64,000 bases of DNA from Meghimatium bilineatum (lineage: Eukaryota > Mollusca > Gastropoda > Stylommatophora > Philomycidae), in the NCBI GenBank assembly GCA_034231615.1, contig CM067298.1, positions 56,200,883-56,264,882 on the forward strand, given 5' to 3'. Positions 11,755 to 23,689 of the stretch are shown here, in pieces. The notes beneath the pieces were generated by a model, which was not told the origin of the DNA, searched no databases, and was given only the letters and a program-made list of their open reading frames with translations. The position numbers were made by a program, and so were the translations under genes. Position 1 is the stretch's first letter, and every line of letters begins with the position of its first letter.

Positions 11755-12290
11755 ACATTCATCATCATTAAGTGCCGTCTCCGCAACGAAGGTTGGCTGC
11801 AACGTATCTCCAACATCTCCTGTCTCTTGTCTTGGTGGTGCACTTTGCTAGACTGTAACCTGTCCATCGTGTAATGTTACTCTCCCACTTGTATCTCTGC
11901 CTACCTCTTGCTCGCTTCCCTTTGACTTTACCCTCAAGTAAGGTCTTCAATAGGGTGTCATGTCTTTTAATGTGTCCAAAGTATTTTATTTGCCTGATCT
12001 TTATTTTTCTTAGTAGTTCTTTCTTCATATTAAGTGTCTTTAGCACCTCTTTATTTGTTTTCTTCTCTTTCCATGATGTTCTCCCTATTCTTCTATATAC
12101 CCACATCTCAAAGGCATCAATTTTGTCTTCTAATTGTTTATTTAGTGTCCATGTTTCTGAGCCATACATTAATATGGAATAGATGTAGCATTTTATAATT
12201 CTCATTTTTAACTTTGTAATTTGTTTAGATATTAATAATTTTCTCATGCCATTGAAGGTACTTTTAGCCATTCCTATTCTCCTTTTAACT
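11755..12290 (-). pseudogene. Non-LTR RT C-terminal fragment (family Y, best copy)
   Basis: An open frame of 167 codons on the minus strand starts with MAKSTFNGMRKLLISKQI, then YGSETWTLN, then AFEMWVYRRIGRTSWKEKK, IKYFGHIKRHD, GKRARGRQRYKWESNI and a final TKTRDRRCWRYVAANL. This is the standard order downstream of the palm in endonuclease/RT non-LTR elements; the catalytic palm itself (YxDD) is absent, so the copy is 5' truncated and dead. A short CAT repeat (plus-strand 11760-11770) at its end is the 3' tail. Relatives: 1-325, 24676-25053, 59060-59830, 62095-62645. Confidence 0.85.
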
Positions 12291-12474
12291 TCTGTTTCAC
12301 ATCTGCCATCATTTATTATTGCAACATTATTGCAGTGCTAATAGACACCAAATTTTAAACGTGTATCAAAATTTTATTTTACGAATTAATGTTTCAATTT
12401 TGGCATGAATAACCTTTCAGACTTTAACATTGAAGCGATGCTCATTAAATCAGGTTTGCATTTTTATTCTTTGT

Positions 12475-13425
12475 TACTGAGGCATCCGATTCAGTAAGGT
12501 GCATGGCCTCCTCTGGCCTCTATCCGATAACGACATTTCCGTGACATGGATCCGATTAGACTGTTGTGATCTGTTGTTGTGGGATGGCTGTCCACTCTTT
12601 CCGCAGTACAAGAGATAGCAGTCGGAGATTGGCCGGAGCAACGCCTTGTTGGCAGAGTCTTCTGTCGAGTTCATCTCATAAGTGTTCTTTGGGGTTCGTG
12701 TCTGATGATATTGCAGGCTGTGACGTTGTTGTCAGCAAGGACCTGGGTGGTGAGCTGTGCCACATGAGGTCGAACGTTATCCTGCTGAAAAATCGACATT
12801 CGTGCAGCCAAAATTGGAAAGACGTGAAGACGAACAATTGTACGACCTATCGTTCGATACTCAGGAATCCTTAAATATTATATAGGTCACTTCTTTCATT
12901 AAAGTTGATCGCCCCCAACCCCCATCAACATCAAAACACCTCCACTACCATATGCAGGAGCCTCATCAACTCTTCTGGGCGTAGTGCTCACGAACTCTGC
13001 AGTAAACTATTCCCCGTCTTTCGTGTCGCTAGTGCACAAAAATGATTTATCACTAAACCAAACTTGCACCCGGTCATTTCCAACGGTTCATTGATGGTGC
13101 TGATTTTCCCATTGCAGTCGATTCTGATGATGCCTGTCCGTAAGAACAGGACCTCTCTAGGGTCTTCTAGCCCAAAGACCAGCTTCGTGCAGAACCGTTC
13201 CTGACTGATCTGAAATTCGATGAACTGCTGATATTGAGTGAGCTGTGAAGGACGCAGGTGCAAATCGATTCCTGAGATGACGCAGCCATATGAAGAGGTC
13301 TTCGGCAGGAGTTGTAACTCTGAGTCTTCCACTGCGCGGTCGGTCTGTCACTGAGCCAGTTTGTTGAAATGGCTTCCAACTAATGGTGCTTCTAACCACA
13401 TTAAACTGTCCGGCCACAACACTTT
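12475..13425 (-). pseudogene. Tc1-like transposase, decayed
   Basis: Minus strand, N to C: a helix-turn-helix segment ending in QQTGSVTDRPRSGR near 13340, then TTPAEDLFIWLRHLRNRF, then HEAGLWARRP near 13165, the typical DNA-binding half of Tc1-family transposases. The catalytic half follows in other frames: an FFQQD/NVRPH-like region near 12770-12790, NP(I/K)EHLWDELDRR near 12690, and a final CRYRIEARGGHA near 12510. Several frameshifts and stops. Terminal inverted repeats were not found with confidence. Cut-and-paste DNA transposon, inactive. Confidence 0.85.
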
Positions 13426-13784
13426 GTGATTGTTCAGTCTGTAAGCGTCCAATGATGATGCATCGTTATTCTGTAGTGAAATGAACCTACTGCGCTTTGA
13501 TTTTTCAACTGAATTTATTCGAGGACAGTCAATCTTTTATATGCATTCACTGATATGATCACATATTTTTGTGTTCTTTAAGTTTTGTTTGATTCTCATG
13601 TCACGAGTTATTGTCAAAAATGGTATTTGGACCTTGACCTTTTTATGACCTCACTAATCACGAGGTGAGTACAATTCAGGTAACCACGAGAAGTTAATGA
13701 CTATGTGAACACATTCGATGGGTTGAGGAAGTAATGAATAAGTATGTTATAATGTGGTTCGAAGTAGGGAATAGTTATGTTATA

Positions 13785-14175
13785 ATGTACATCTTGACTG
13801 AGATATCTCCGCCTTTTGGTACCCACACTTAAAACATTAGCTTGGCATTATTGAGGCACCTTCATCCTTTATGGGATAGGGTAGTCACGCTACTTACGCT
13901 ATGCACGATATATCACAATTACTTCTTCTTTTTTTCAAACTCCTGCAGGATGTAGTCCGTAGAACGGAATGAGTTTTGTAATCTTTTACAGCATGATTGC
14001 GATAACTTCATTTTTCAGCCTGACACATCAGATGGTTTCGTGTCATTTGACCACATATGAGAGAGGACAATCAACACCCTAAATTTTCCTTAGTCGCGTT
14101 TTATGATATGAGTGGTAAGCAACAGTGTTACTATTCTTTGTTCCCCTTTCGGGCGCCATGAACTCACGGATGAGA
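13785..14175 (-). mobile_element. Family A retroposon, one full and one partial copy
   Basis: 13920-14175 is a full old copy: ctcctgcaggatgtagtccg, tagaacggaatgag, gcctgacacatcagatgg, ctattctttgttcccctttc. 13785-13910 repeats the middle part (cttgactgagatatctccgc, then tttatgggatagggtag), i.e. a second truncated copy just beside it. Confidence 0.75.
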
Positions 14176-14983
14176 ATTATTATAACTATTTGAGCGAGCA
14201 CAGTCGGACCCTGAAACAAACGGGAAAGATAAACCTAACAGGTAGAAAATAAACAATAAGAAGTCTGCATTGTTTTATACCTGAAGCCTTGACGTAGTTA
14301 TTTTTTGTTTTTACCCTTGCCTGTTTGTGTTTAGTGAGTGACATACCAAGTCTTAACTCACCACGATGCCATAAGATTTGTATCTAAGAATGCTTGAATA
14401 ATTTTTGCCATCTTGTCGAGAGACAAATTTCAGGAATGGTTGTATGTGTGGGTGAGCTGAAACACAGTAGCGAACTGTAAACTTGATGCGTATTGCAAGG
14501 ATGGTAAACAGGTAAAACTAGAAGACAGGTGAGATACTGTCCTGCTGAAATGTGGATAGACATGAAGAGTGAGTGATAGGAAGATACAATTGTGAACATA
14601 AAGAATGATAGTATGGCCCAAGCAAATGTTTATCATTGTGTTATTCATTAATTTGAGTATAGTTATAGAAAATGTTGATATGTTACTGCAGAGCAGAATA
14701 CGTTGCGTGGTGCAGAAACCAGTGTTCTTCACTTTGAACGATGTCTGCAATTCTTGCATGATTTTTTATCCATAGAGATATCCTCTTTGATGATTGTTCT
14801 GAGAAGAGTTTCTCTTGGTCTCACTTTTTTGTTTTGTTTTACCATCTGGTACCAATTTTAATGTCAGTATTCATTAATTCTAAGTGCATGTCCAACATAA
14901 GCTTCCGTTTTCTTCTTATTTTTGTATAATTATATTGCATTTTGACATTTTCTCTTATTTTCTTACTTGATTTGAATTCTTTC

Positions 14984-15425
14984 TTCTCATCTAAAAAAAT
15001 AAGTAAGAATGCTGTAAAACTGTATAATAATAGTACCTACAAAGAACATAAGTTTTGTCGCAGTCTCAACATGACCAACAGACTATTGGAATATGTGGTA
15101 TATGTACGAAAACATAAAAATGATAATATACAAGACATTTTCAGCGTTTCAACCGTAAGAACTTTTTCAAGAAAATACGAAACAAACAGTAAACAAACAA
15201 TAAAAACAGTGGTATTATTGTACCATTATTTTTAATATGTGTATTGTCTGTTCACTATTTGTTTTTAATTTTCTTCAAAAAGACCTTGAGGTTGAAATGT
15301 TGAAAATGTCTTGTATATTCTTATTGGTATGTCTTCGTACATATACCACATAATCTGATAGTCTGCTGGTCACTGTAAAACTACGAAAACAACTTGCGCT
15401 CTACGCAAGTACTATTCTCATCTAA
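14984..15425. mobile_element. Foldback element H, copy 1
   Basis: Two long inverted arms (about 15010-15200 and 15235-15415) pair around a short centre: left attttcagcgtttcaaccg against right cttgaggttgaaatgttg, left gtggtatatgtacgaaaac against right cgtacatataccaca. A possible 11-bp direct repeat ttctcatctaa occurs at 14984-14994 and 15415-15425. It matches the element at 33789-34530. The open frame at 14942-15235 is the left arm, not a gene. Confidence 0.8.
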
Positions 15426-16239
15426 GAAGAATTGTCTAAGATATGAATTGAATGTTTTTACTTTCGAACTTTTGTAACTATACGTTAATACAGCTATTGC
15501 ATCGTAGTTAAATAGTCTTAGTTAGGCTTATGATAGAAAATGTGATAAAGAGAATGGCATATATTATAGAATGGTAATGAGTGACAAATGTAAAATATGA
15601 ATACTGCAAAAATGGCGAATACAAAAAAAAAGATAGAAGACATTAGAAAAAAATTAAATGGACTTAAAATCAGAGATCTCTTTGAGAAACAAATGCAAGA
15701 CTTGACGGTAAAGTATTGGCTACATCCCTCTCCTCTGAACAGGCGATCGGAATTCAGTTCACTTATTACTGGTGATTTGTAAAAATAGCTACCGATGTTC
15801 GACCAAACAATTAAGTTATCGTATAAAGCGTTCATTCTCTGAGCAGTAGTTATGAATCTACATCATTGCCAATAATCGGTAAAATCGACAAAGTACAAGC
15901 GCTAAATAAATATACGTAAATCGTCGACAATTACCTGTATCTTTTACAAATAGTAATATATGTGAAACAGAAGTTAAAAGAAAAGTAGTAATAGCTAACA
16001 GTGATTTCAATGATATATAGACACTATTAATATCCAAACAAATCATAAAAACACTAAACATAAGAATTATAAAATGCTACATCTACAATCTGAGAAGTAA
16101 AACACACCAAACCTAATTTGACCTTTTTTATGTTATGCTCATCTTCTCTTGAGACAACACAAGTACATTTACAGACAGATGTTATGTTCATCTTCGCTTG
16201 AGACAACACAACTACATTTACAAACAATTGTTATATTCA

Positions 16240-16995
16240 TCTTCAGACAAATACAGATGTATTGTATATAGGTAGAAAACCCAATACAATCAACATAAAA
16301 ATAAATGATCAACTACTGAAACACGTACAGGAATTTAAATATCTAGGGAGCATTTTTACAGCCGATGGAAGAATGGACAGAGAGCTTGAGACAAAAATTC
16401 AAGAAGCCAAATATGTTAATTATGAACCTACCCCAATTTTAAAACACATATCTATACTGATGGAAACCAAAAGGCAAATCATAAATTCAATATTCATCCC
16501 ATTAAGTTTTCAATGTCAAACATGGACATCAACTAAAGAACAAGAATGAAAGCTGACTACGAGTGAAATGAGATGTCTAAGAAAAGAAGCAAACAGAACA
16601 AGAAGAGATCATGTGAGAAATGAGGAGATTACAAGAAGAGATCAAGTGAGAAATGAGGAGATTACAAGTAAAGATCAAGTGAGAAATGAGGAGATTACAA
16701 GAACTGCTGGAACAACATCAGTGATCAAATATATTGAAAAACAAAGTTTGAAATGGTTCGGCCACCTAATGCGAATGAACCCTTATTGACCAGCGGCAAG
16801 AGCATACAACATGGAAACAGCAAGATACAAAGGGAGACCAAGAACAAGGTGGATTAAAGGAGTTACCAACATTCCGACACGACACAGTTATTACATCAAA
16901 TCAAACGAATAAACGTGCAATAGCCCGAAAAACGATTGTCATTCAATCTGCGACACCTTACAGCATAAACAGAGAAAAAAATAATAGATAGATGT
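16240..16995 (+). pseudogene. Non-LTR RT C-terminal relic with internal minisatellite
   Basis: Open frame 16262-16549 encodes VQEFKYLGSIFTADGRMDRE, the motif that follows the RT palm, and SFQCQTWTSTKEQE. After a stop the next frame (16568-16789) has RCLRKEANRTRRD, then LKWFGHLMRMNPY. The end (16790-16980) has YKGRPRTRWI and a CATPYSINRE-like terminus, followed by an atagatag tail. Three in-frame 33-bp repeats (16605-16700) encode RNEEIT units that expanded within the ORF. Inactive. Confidence 0.85.
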
Positions 16996-17084
16996 TCATA
17001 TTTGCTTGAGACACCTCAACTTCAATTACATACCGATGTTATGTTCATCTTCGCTCGAGATCAACTCAAATACATTCACCTACT

Positions 17085-17351
17085 TCGCGTTCGTTCTCAA
17101 ACTCCTGCAGATTAGCAGGATGTAGTCCGGAGAACAAAATGCGTTGTATCATGGTTTACAGCATTTCTGTGATATCTGTGCCTTTCGGCCTGACACATCC
17201 GACTTCAACATGGCTTTGGGTCACTGACCCTATATGGGATGGGACAGCCAACTCCATCCCATAACCTCCTTAGTCGCCTTTTACGACATGCGTGGAAGTA
17301 AACAGCGTTGCTATTCTTTGCTTCCCTTTCGGTCCCGGCAACACACGGGCG
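17085..17351 (-). mobile_element. Family A retroposon, full length with TSD
   Basis: A 267-bp copy flanked by a perfect 11-bp duplication attcacctact (17074-17084 and 17352-17362). Contains the whole consensus: ctcctgcagattagcaggat, gcgttgtatcatggtttaca, gcctttcggcctgacacatc, atatgggatgggacagccaa, gtcgccttttacgacatgcg, cccggcaacacacgggcg. No good A/B-box pair, so the promoter class is unknown. The short ORF 17234-17425 lies in it and is not a gene. Confidence 0.9.
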
Positions 17352-17470
17352 ATTCACCTACTGATTTTATGTTTATCTTTGCTTGCAATCAACTCAACTA
17401 CCTTCACATACCGATGTTATGTTAATCTTTGCTTGAGATCAACTAAACTACATTCACATATATAATTACT

Positions 17471-18919
17471 TGTATTTGACCCACTGCCGTCAATATAGAA
17501 ATTGGGGTCAACTTTAACATGACATTTTGTACTAGGAAGTAAGTCAAAAAGGGAGTAACCACACCCTCTCCTTCTTATTCATGGTTTTCCCAATCAATGT
17601 CACAAAAAACGTCATTAAGACGTTGGAAATATCCACGAATACTACAAAATGTTTTTATTGGATAACCCACGCCCTTACAGAAGACGCATCTAAGGCACTG
17701 TTAGACCTACTTACCACCCAAGATGAACAATGTCGCCACATTCTTATTACCCTATTGTTTCGTGTAGATAACATTGTTTGCAGTTTGTCCAATCTGTTGA
17801 AAATATTTTGACGTTGAAAACATAACATGAGACTGGTTCTAATTGAATCCGCTTCCAGCTAACAGATATATTTAAGAACTGTCAGTTTACACAGTTACGC
17901 CAAATAGATATGCTCTCTGTGACGAATAATTAAGTACCCGAATGAGATACACCGAGATAAGCCAACCAAAGACATGTTTCTTTTTCATGATATAAGATCC
18001 GTCATGAATAAAGGTAATTTTTATGTAAAGTATGCCATGAATAATCGGTTTTTTTAATATAAGATCCGTCATGTATAATTGTATTTTTCATATTGTAACA
18101 CAACTTTCGTTACATTGTGTAGTTTTATCTATCTATTGTTGAATATGTTCAAGGCGTACATTTACAGTAAAATCAATTATGGCTCTTATGGCTGAAGTCT
18201 AACGAAGTATCGTCCACATTATTTGCTAAACTTCTTAAATTTTGCTTCTAAAATTGTTTAGCATATTTCAACACTCACAGTCGGCCAGACAATCTGGCAA
18301 TCTTCAAGCCGAACTGGTCCAGCCAGTCTGTCGAGCAGGTAATCTGTAGGATGTATGATCGCATTTATTTATACGGATTTATTTATAAACATGGAATTAT
18401 TTTTATTGTAAATATAGCAGCCATATGAGGTTACAATGCTAGATTACTATAATTGTAAGAAACGTATGATGTTTTCTCTCTGTACAGGTGTAGACAGGCT
18501 AGCTAAGGGTGGAAACGTTTGAAATGTTTACTTATTTAAACGTTTCTTAGTGAACTGAAGTCTTATTCTTATAAACGAAACGACCTTTCCCAAGAAAATA
18601 AAACTAAGTGCATTTCAGAAAATGCCAGAAACTTATGTAGTTATCATTATTCCAAGTAAAATGTTTTTGCAAACAAACATATCAAAATGTTCAGTTAAAC
18701 TTTTTTTTGTAATATTTAAAAGTATATCCTAGTGGTGTTTGTTTGTGTGAGAGACTGTCGGGCTTGCCTGGAGTCGGACAAGCAAAATTGACGACTGATA
18801 ATACTAAAATCAGCTGTCCTTTATTTTCTCAGATACTACTTTTAAAAGGTAAAGAAGGAAATAACTGTTAGTAAGTGTTGACGGGAAAGGGTTGTTGACT
18901 GAGTAGTTAGTGTGAATTT
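17471..18919. other. No recognised gene
   Basis: A 76-codon open frame at 17581-17811 (plus) has balanced composition but no motif I know and no relative in the window. The rest is AT-rich; a ccgtcatgaataa-like word repeats near 18000-18070. No RNA gene seen. Confidence 0.5.
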
Positions 18920-19125
18920 TGAATGTCCGGCTCTGTGGCGAAGTGGTACAGAGCGCGTCTGTGACGGCAAAGGTACCGAGTTCGTTCCTCACCACATGCA
19001 ATTGTGCATCCTGACCGTTCAGAAAGCAATGGCAACCTACTGAACGTATTTATATTGCCTAGAAAATCACCACAGCCAACAAATGCTGGGTTGATAGCTA
19101 CGTCCTGGATAGGATATGCTACCAA
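18920..19125 (+). mobile_element. tRNA-like SINE, family B (best copy)
   Basis: Head gtggcgaagtggtacagagc resembles a tRNA A box and gagttcgttcctc a B box, about 33 bases apart. Body: gaccgttcagaaagcaatgg, attgcctagaaaatcaccac, gctgggttgatagctac, ggataggatatgctacc. Copies at 2693, 28485 and 61890. Confidence 0.85.
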
Positions 19126-20384
19126 TTTTTAAGTTAGTGTGAATATTCAACCAGCCGTGACAGAAGTACAAGAATGGTAGGAGAGAATAAAATATTGCAA
19201 AAACTCTTAGTTTAAAAAAGGATGCGAATAGAGTAGAAAATTCTATAAACGATCGTTGACAACCGTGAATGTCGCAAATTAGAGTACATCTAGATTAGAG
19301 TAGAAACACATTCCGGACAAAAGAGTGAATACGCATGAATATTCAGCAAGATTGAGATTCAAAAATACGTTCAAAGACGTGAACATAACGGATTGTAATC
19401 AATCTTGAGTTAGTCGTCATTCGCCGGCAACTAAGTAATAGCACAGCCATGGAGCGAAGGATTAATCGGGGAACTGTCCATGAAGCAGGACATAGTTGGT
19501 TCATCGAACTCTATAGTTCTGTCAAAAGGATTGTTGGAGTGCAAGCTGTACAACGTAATGTCGGGAAAATTCGTCCCATGTCGAATTTGTTAGGAGCTCT
19601 TATGTTACTGTAAAGTGTTAGAGTGAATATTGTAAATTCTAGTGTTATAAAAAGAATATTAGAGTTATGAGTGAGTAGGCGTAGGTTGTGATAAATACTT
19701 ATATGTTAGAAGTAAAACAGCAGTAGAAAAGCTATTAATCTGTTTATAGAAATTGAGTAAATTAGTCAGGTATTTGTGTAGGTCGCTGGGAACCTGACAC
19801 CATTGATGGCATTGCTTCTGAAAGAATATAATTATCCCAGAATATGAAATATTCTGATGGTTTAGCCAAAGAGCTAGAGAAGGTCAAAAAGAGTGTTGAA
19901 ATTCTAGAGAATGAGAAATCTCTCCTACGAAATCTGTGCTTTAGTATAGAGGCAGGGATTGTGAGAAGCTATATTCTCAAAAGTCCTCATATGCTCAATG
20001 CAGCAGAACTTTAGAAATATTGTGAGTGTGTATTACTCACCACCGAAGAGTTCGTTTAGTCATTAGTGAGGGTTCAGAGATGTTGCTAGATCTCTCCAAC
20101 GTGATTGATCGCCACAGTTATAGAATGGTGCATCTTTGCATTAACCAAAAGAAGAGCTAAATTTACAGAGGAATTATTGGAAGCTTTGTCGAATAAAATT
20201 ACCATGTATTTTTATCAAGTCTTACCATTGTTCCGGAGTTCCTGCCTTTTTTTAAGCCTTATTTACCGAGTGAGCCTGTGTAAAGGGTTACTCATTTTTT
20301 CAGCTTACTTTTCATCGCAGAGGAAGTATTTATAGTTCTTTTCTTGAAACAGCAGTGTATTTTTGGACAATGGTCCTTCTATAT
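19126..20384. other. Unrecognised stretch with two short ORFs
   Basis: 19449-19613 (54 codons, starts MERRINRGTVHEAGHSWF) and 19844-20014 (56 codons, lysine/glutamate-rich, ELEKVKKSVEILENEKSLL, possible coiled coil) look more protein-like than the surrounding DNA but match no family I can name. They may be remains of one retroelement ORF. Low certainty. Confidence 0.25.
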
Positions 20385-20475
20385 TTCCAGCAGGATGAAG
20401 TTCAAGGAACGGAGTTGCATAATATCGCGGTTTTACTTGCGCTAACTGTCCGACACATCCGAGTTCGTCGTTTAC
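20385..20475 (-). mobile_element. Family A fragment
   Basis: tttccagcaggatgaagttc, aaggaacggagttgcat and ccgacacatccgagttcgtc follow the family A order; only the GAA-tail-proximal third remains. Confidence 0.55.
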
Positions 20476-20549
20476 AGGATGTGAACCAGTTGTAGCAGAA
20501 TTTTCTGAACTGCATTCTTTACTGTTTTAATAGACATATGACCTTAAAC

Positions 20550-20862
20550 CAGGGGTGGGCAAACTTTTTGTGCAGAGGGCCGCATTGAAAATTGTAAAGC
20601 TATTGGAGGGCCGAATATAATAGTATGTATATTTGGCGATATATATATATATATATATAAATGATGTCAAATTGGGAAAAAAATATTGTATATATAATAT
20701 ATAAGAAAGTCGAATTAAAATTCCAATGGATTTCTGTGTAATATTAATAGGGAAAAAATCATTTTTGACGATCGTCCGTTTATTTAAAAATGTTTTTGAG
20801 GTCCGCAAAATATCCAATGGCGGGCCGCATGCGGCCTGCGGGCCGTAGTTTGCCCACCCCTG
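20550..20862. mobile_element. hAT-type MITE (caggggtgggcaaac ends)
   Basis: 313 bp with terminal inverted repeats: left caggggtgggcaaacttttt, right (reverse complement) caggggtgggcaaactacgg. A perfect 8-bp target duplication ccttaaac lies at 20542-20549 and 20863-20870, the hAT hallmark. Subterminal gggccgca blocks and an internal AT repeat (20640-20659). The termini resemble hAT/Charlie-like elements reported in vertebrates and some invertebrates. No transposase; mobilised in trans. Confidence 0.92.
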
Positions 20863-20870
20863 CCTTAAAC

Positions 20871-23094
20871 AATCAAGATTGTCTCATGACCGTGGTTAAA
20901 ATAGAAGTGTCGCTCAAATAAGAAGTTTGATCAGAGGATCAAACAAAGCATTAGGATTAGAGGTCGTTGTAACATAATTAAATTAAACTTTCACCCCGAT
21001 ATTTATAATACTCAATCCATACCTGAGAGGACTTTCATTAAAAAGGAGCTTTAATGCCTTAACCAAAAGCCAATCTTCTTTCATGATGATTCATTGACAG
21101 GGTCATTTACAGAGATTTACAACTGAAAATGTTAGTGTTAGAGAGCACTGATATATCTCGTGCGATGACTTCTTAGAAAACAATTATACCGTGATACGAC
21201 CTTTACTGATGTGAGAAGTTTTAAATATATAACATTAAAAATAAGATCCGTGGTGACTAGATCGTTAGTGTGCAAAATCCGTAGTCAAATTTCAGTTTTG
21301 AGCTACATTTTTATTTTCTGGGCACTACTATTATGTGCGAGGAAACCTGTAGTAGATTAATACAACAAAAAGTTGTTTATAAACCACGAGAGTAAAGCTA
21401 TTACATCATTTCTAGTATCGTTAATACAATTTACTAATAGTTTAAGGATATTCATAGTTAATTAAATAGTGGTGAATATCTGGGCATCACTAATACATTC
21501 AAGTGCATCGCCAGTATACGTGTGGATGATCGACTTTCGAACCACGAATTACTTCGACTAAGTAATTTTTGTGAGTCAGGTCCATTTTATACTTTTCGAC
21601 CGAGCCAATAGACTGTCTTTGTTAATTGATAATTGGGAGTTTAGCACTGTATTTCCCATGTGTCACAATAGTGTGAGATATGAAAACCCATGGCCGAAAT
21701 TATACTAATCACTGGGCACATACTGAATAATACACCAAAATCGACGTTTCTTCCAAAAGGCCTTTATCAATAGCAGCATAGCACAGAACGAGTAAAGGAT
21801 AGTTACAACTACGATCACATCACAGCGCTGAATGAAAGCACACACTAGAACAGATGTTCTCAACAGAGATTCACCCCCATCAGGGTGATGGGAGAATTTG
21901 GAGTTTAATGAGGAAATTGTACTATAGACCCAAACTTTTAGAATATTAAATTTGGAATATGTTATTACCATGGTCGTTCATACGTTTTCACTAAGGAGGA
22001 GGTTTTACCTAACACAAAGGAGGACACAGTTCTTCGTAACACTGGAGATAGCAAAACAGAAAAAAACTTGCTGCGATTTCACTAACCAGCAATTATATTC
22101 AACGGAGAATCAACAACATGACCATTGGCATAAAGAAGAAAGTTGTAAAGCAAAGCACCTCTGAGGCCTTTGACGTATTTTTAATTTAGCCTCATTAATT
22201 GACTGATATTGTATCGTATTCCCAGCTGTTGTTCTTTGCAAAATATATTTACACATGATAACTTAAATAGGAGTTTATCTTTTGTTCTGTGCTTGAAACA
22301 ACCAGCAACATCTTGGGTTTTTTTTAGAATGGGTCTCATCATTTTTTATCTGAAAATTGTGTGTGGGATTGTGTCTGTGGGTGTTGCATCGATGAAGAAT
22401 CAGTTATGTTTGGAGCAAAATCTTGATTTAATGCTAGTGTCAACAAGTGTGTTCCAAAAATGAAAGACATTCTTTGTATGATCCATTGTCAAATATTAGC
22501 TTCAAAAATTTCATTAGGGAAGGTTTTGGATCGAATAATTCAGATTGCAAATTGTTTCAAAGGAAATGCTCTCAAACTTATAACATTTTAAATAGTTATC
22601 TCTTGACATGGATGCATGGCATCATTTGACTGTCAAGAGAAAATGTAGTTGAGATCATACTTGAGCTTGAGATTAGCTCAAATTATTTGTTGAAGTTCAA
22701 TGTAAGATGGATTTTTTGTTGGTCTCGTTTGATGATAACGAGTGTATCATAAGCCTTTTATATATGGTTAATTCATTTCAGTAGCTGAGTAAACTGAAAA
22801 TACAGACGAAATGAAGGAATAATAGTATAACCATGTTCGTGTTTCCTTGAGAGCTTTCATGAGCAAGATGGCAATTCGAGATCAGGGAATGACGTCCAGA
22901 GACGAATTGCAATAGCAACATCAAAACTAGCACAATGAAACACCTTTACAGGGCACGTAGTAAAGAACATTATATGTGATCGGAGCAGGAATATTTCCAT
23001 CATTAATATACGGCTGTTAAACATGGATACTTAATAAAGTAGTGTCAATGCGAATTTCTTTCTTCAAAATGATATCAATCAATAAATCGAATGT
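20871..23094. other. No recognised gene
   Basis: 2.2 kb without a credible gene. 21735-21775 (minus) carries a gataaaggccttttggaag then aaacgtcg motif like family L. Open frames of 60-88 codons here (e.g. 21705-21971, 22209-22463) show no conserved motif and I regard them as chance. Confidence 0.55.
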
Positions 23095-23530
23095 CATGAA
23101 CATAAGCGATCATGCTTTTCCAAAACTATGTCTCTTGTGTTGTTAATAAGTTCAGTTGATGATTTCTGTTTGAGCCACAGTGACAACCCATCCAGAAATT
23201 TCTCTTTCTGTCTTCTTATGTCTCTTCTCCCTTTGATCTGCCCGGTGGTTACTAAATGTTTAAGTTTTACTTCTCTCATCACATGCCCTAAAAATCATCA
23301 TTATCTATATGTAATGTTCGCTATAATTTATCGTTTTACTCCGGCATCTCTGAGAACTTCTTTATTAATTTTCTTGTCTGTCTGTCCTTGGAATTTTCAT
23401 CATTCTTCTTACAAACTGCATCTCAGTTGCCTCTAGCTTATTTTTGTTGGCACTTTTGTTTACTGCCCATGCTTCGCTTCCATAAAGAAGGATTGGCTCA
23501 ATATAACATACTAGCACTCAATCTCGTGTA
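23095..23530 (-). pseudogene. Non-LTR RT C-terminal relic (family X)
   Basis: The minus strand encodes LVTTGQIKGRRDIRRQKEKF and LDGLSLWLKQK then NTRDIVLEKHDRL, the terminal motif of these ORFs. Upstream (23380-23520) matches the 11.2-kb copy. Frameshifts, truncated at both ends. Confidence 0.75.
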
Positions 23531-23689
23531 TGCATTCATATTACTCCATTTCATAAAATGTATCTCATTTTTGGAAATATTGATTTGGCCTATGCTATCA
23601 TTTTCATGATTTCATTGTCACCAGCTGAAATAATATGTTTGTTCAAAAAGGTTAAAATCTGCAGAGGTATTGTACATTGTACATTATTG

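Larger units (their letters stand above)
16130..17470. repeat. ~50-bp minisatellite, interrupted twice
   Basis: Units built on gttatgttcatcttcgcttg and agacaacacaactacattta occur at 16130-16240, 16985-17080 and 17352-17465. The array is split by an RT relic and by a family A retroposon, both therefore younger than the array. Confidence 0.85.

Noticed and set aside
17581-17811. 76-residue ORF
   Set aside because: No motif, no relative in the window and no splice context; kept only as an unassigned open frame.
18920-18995. Functional tRNA gene
   Set aside because: A/B-box-like words belong to a SINE with a long body and several copies; no cloverleaf with a clean anticodon arm could be drawn.
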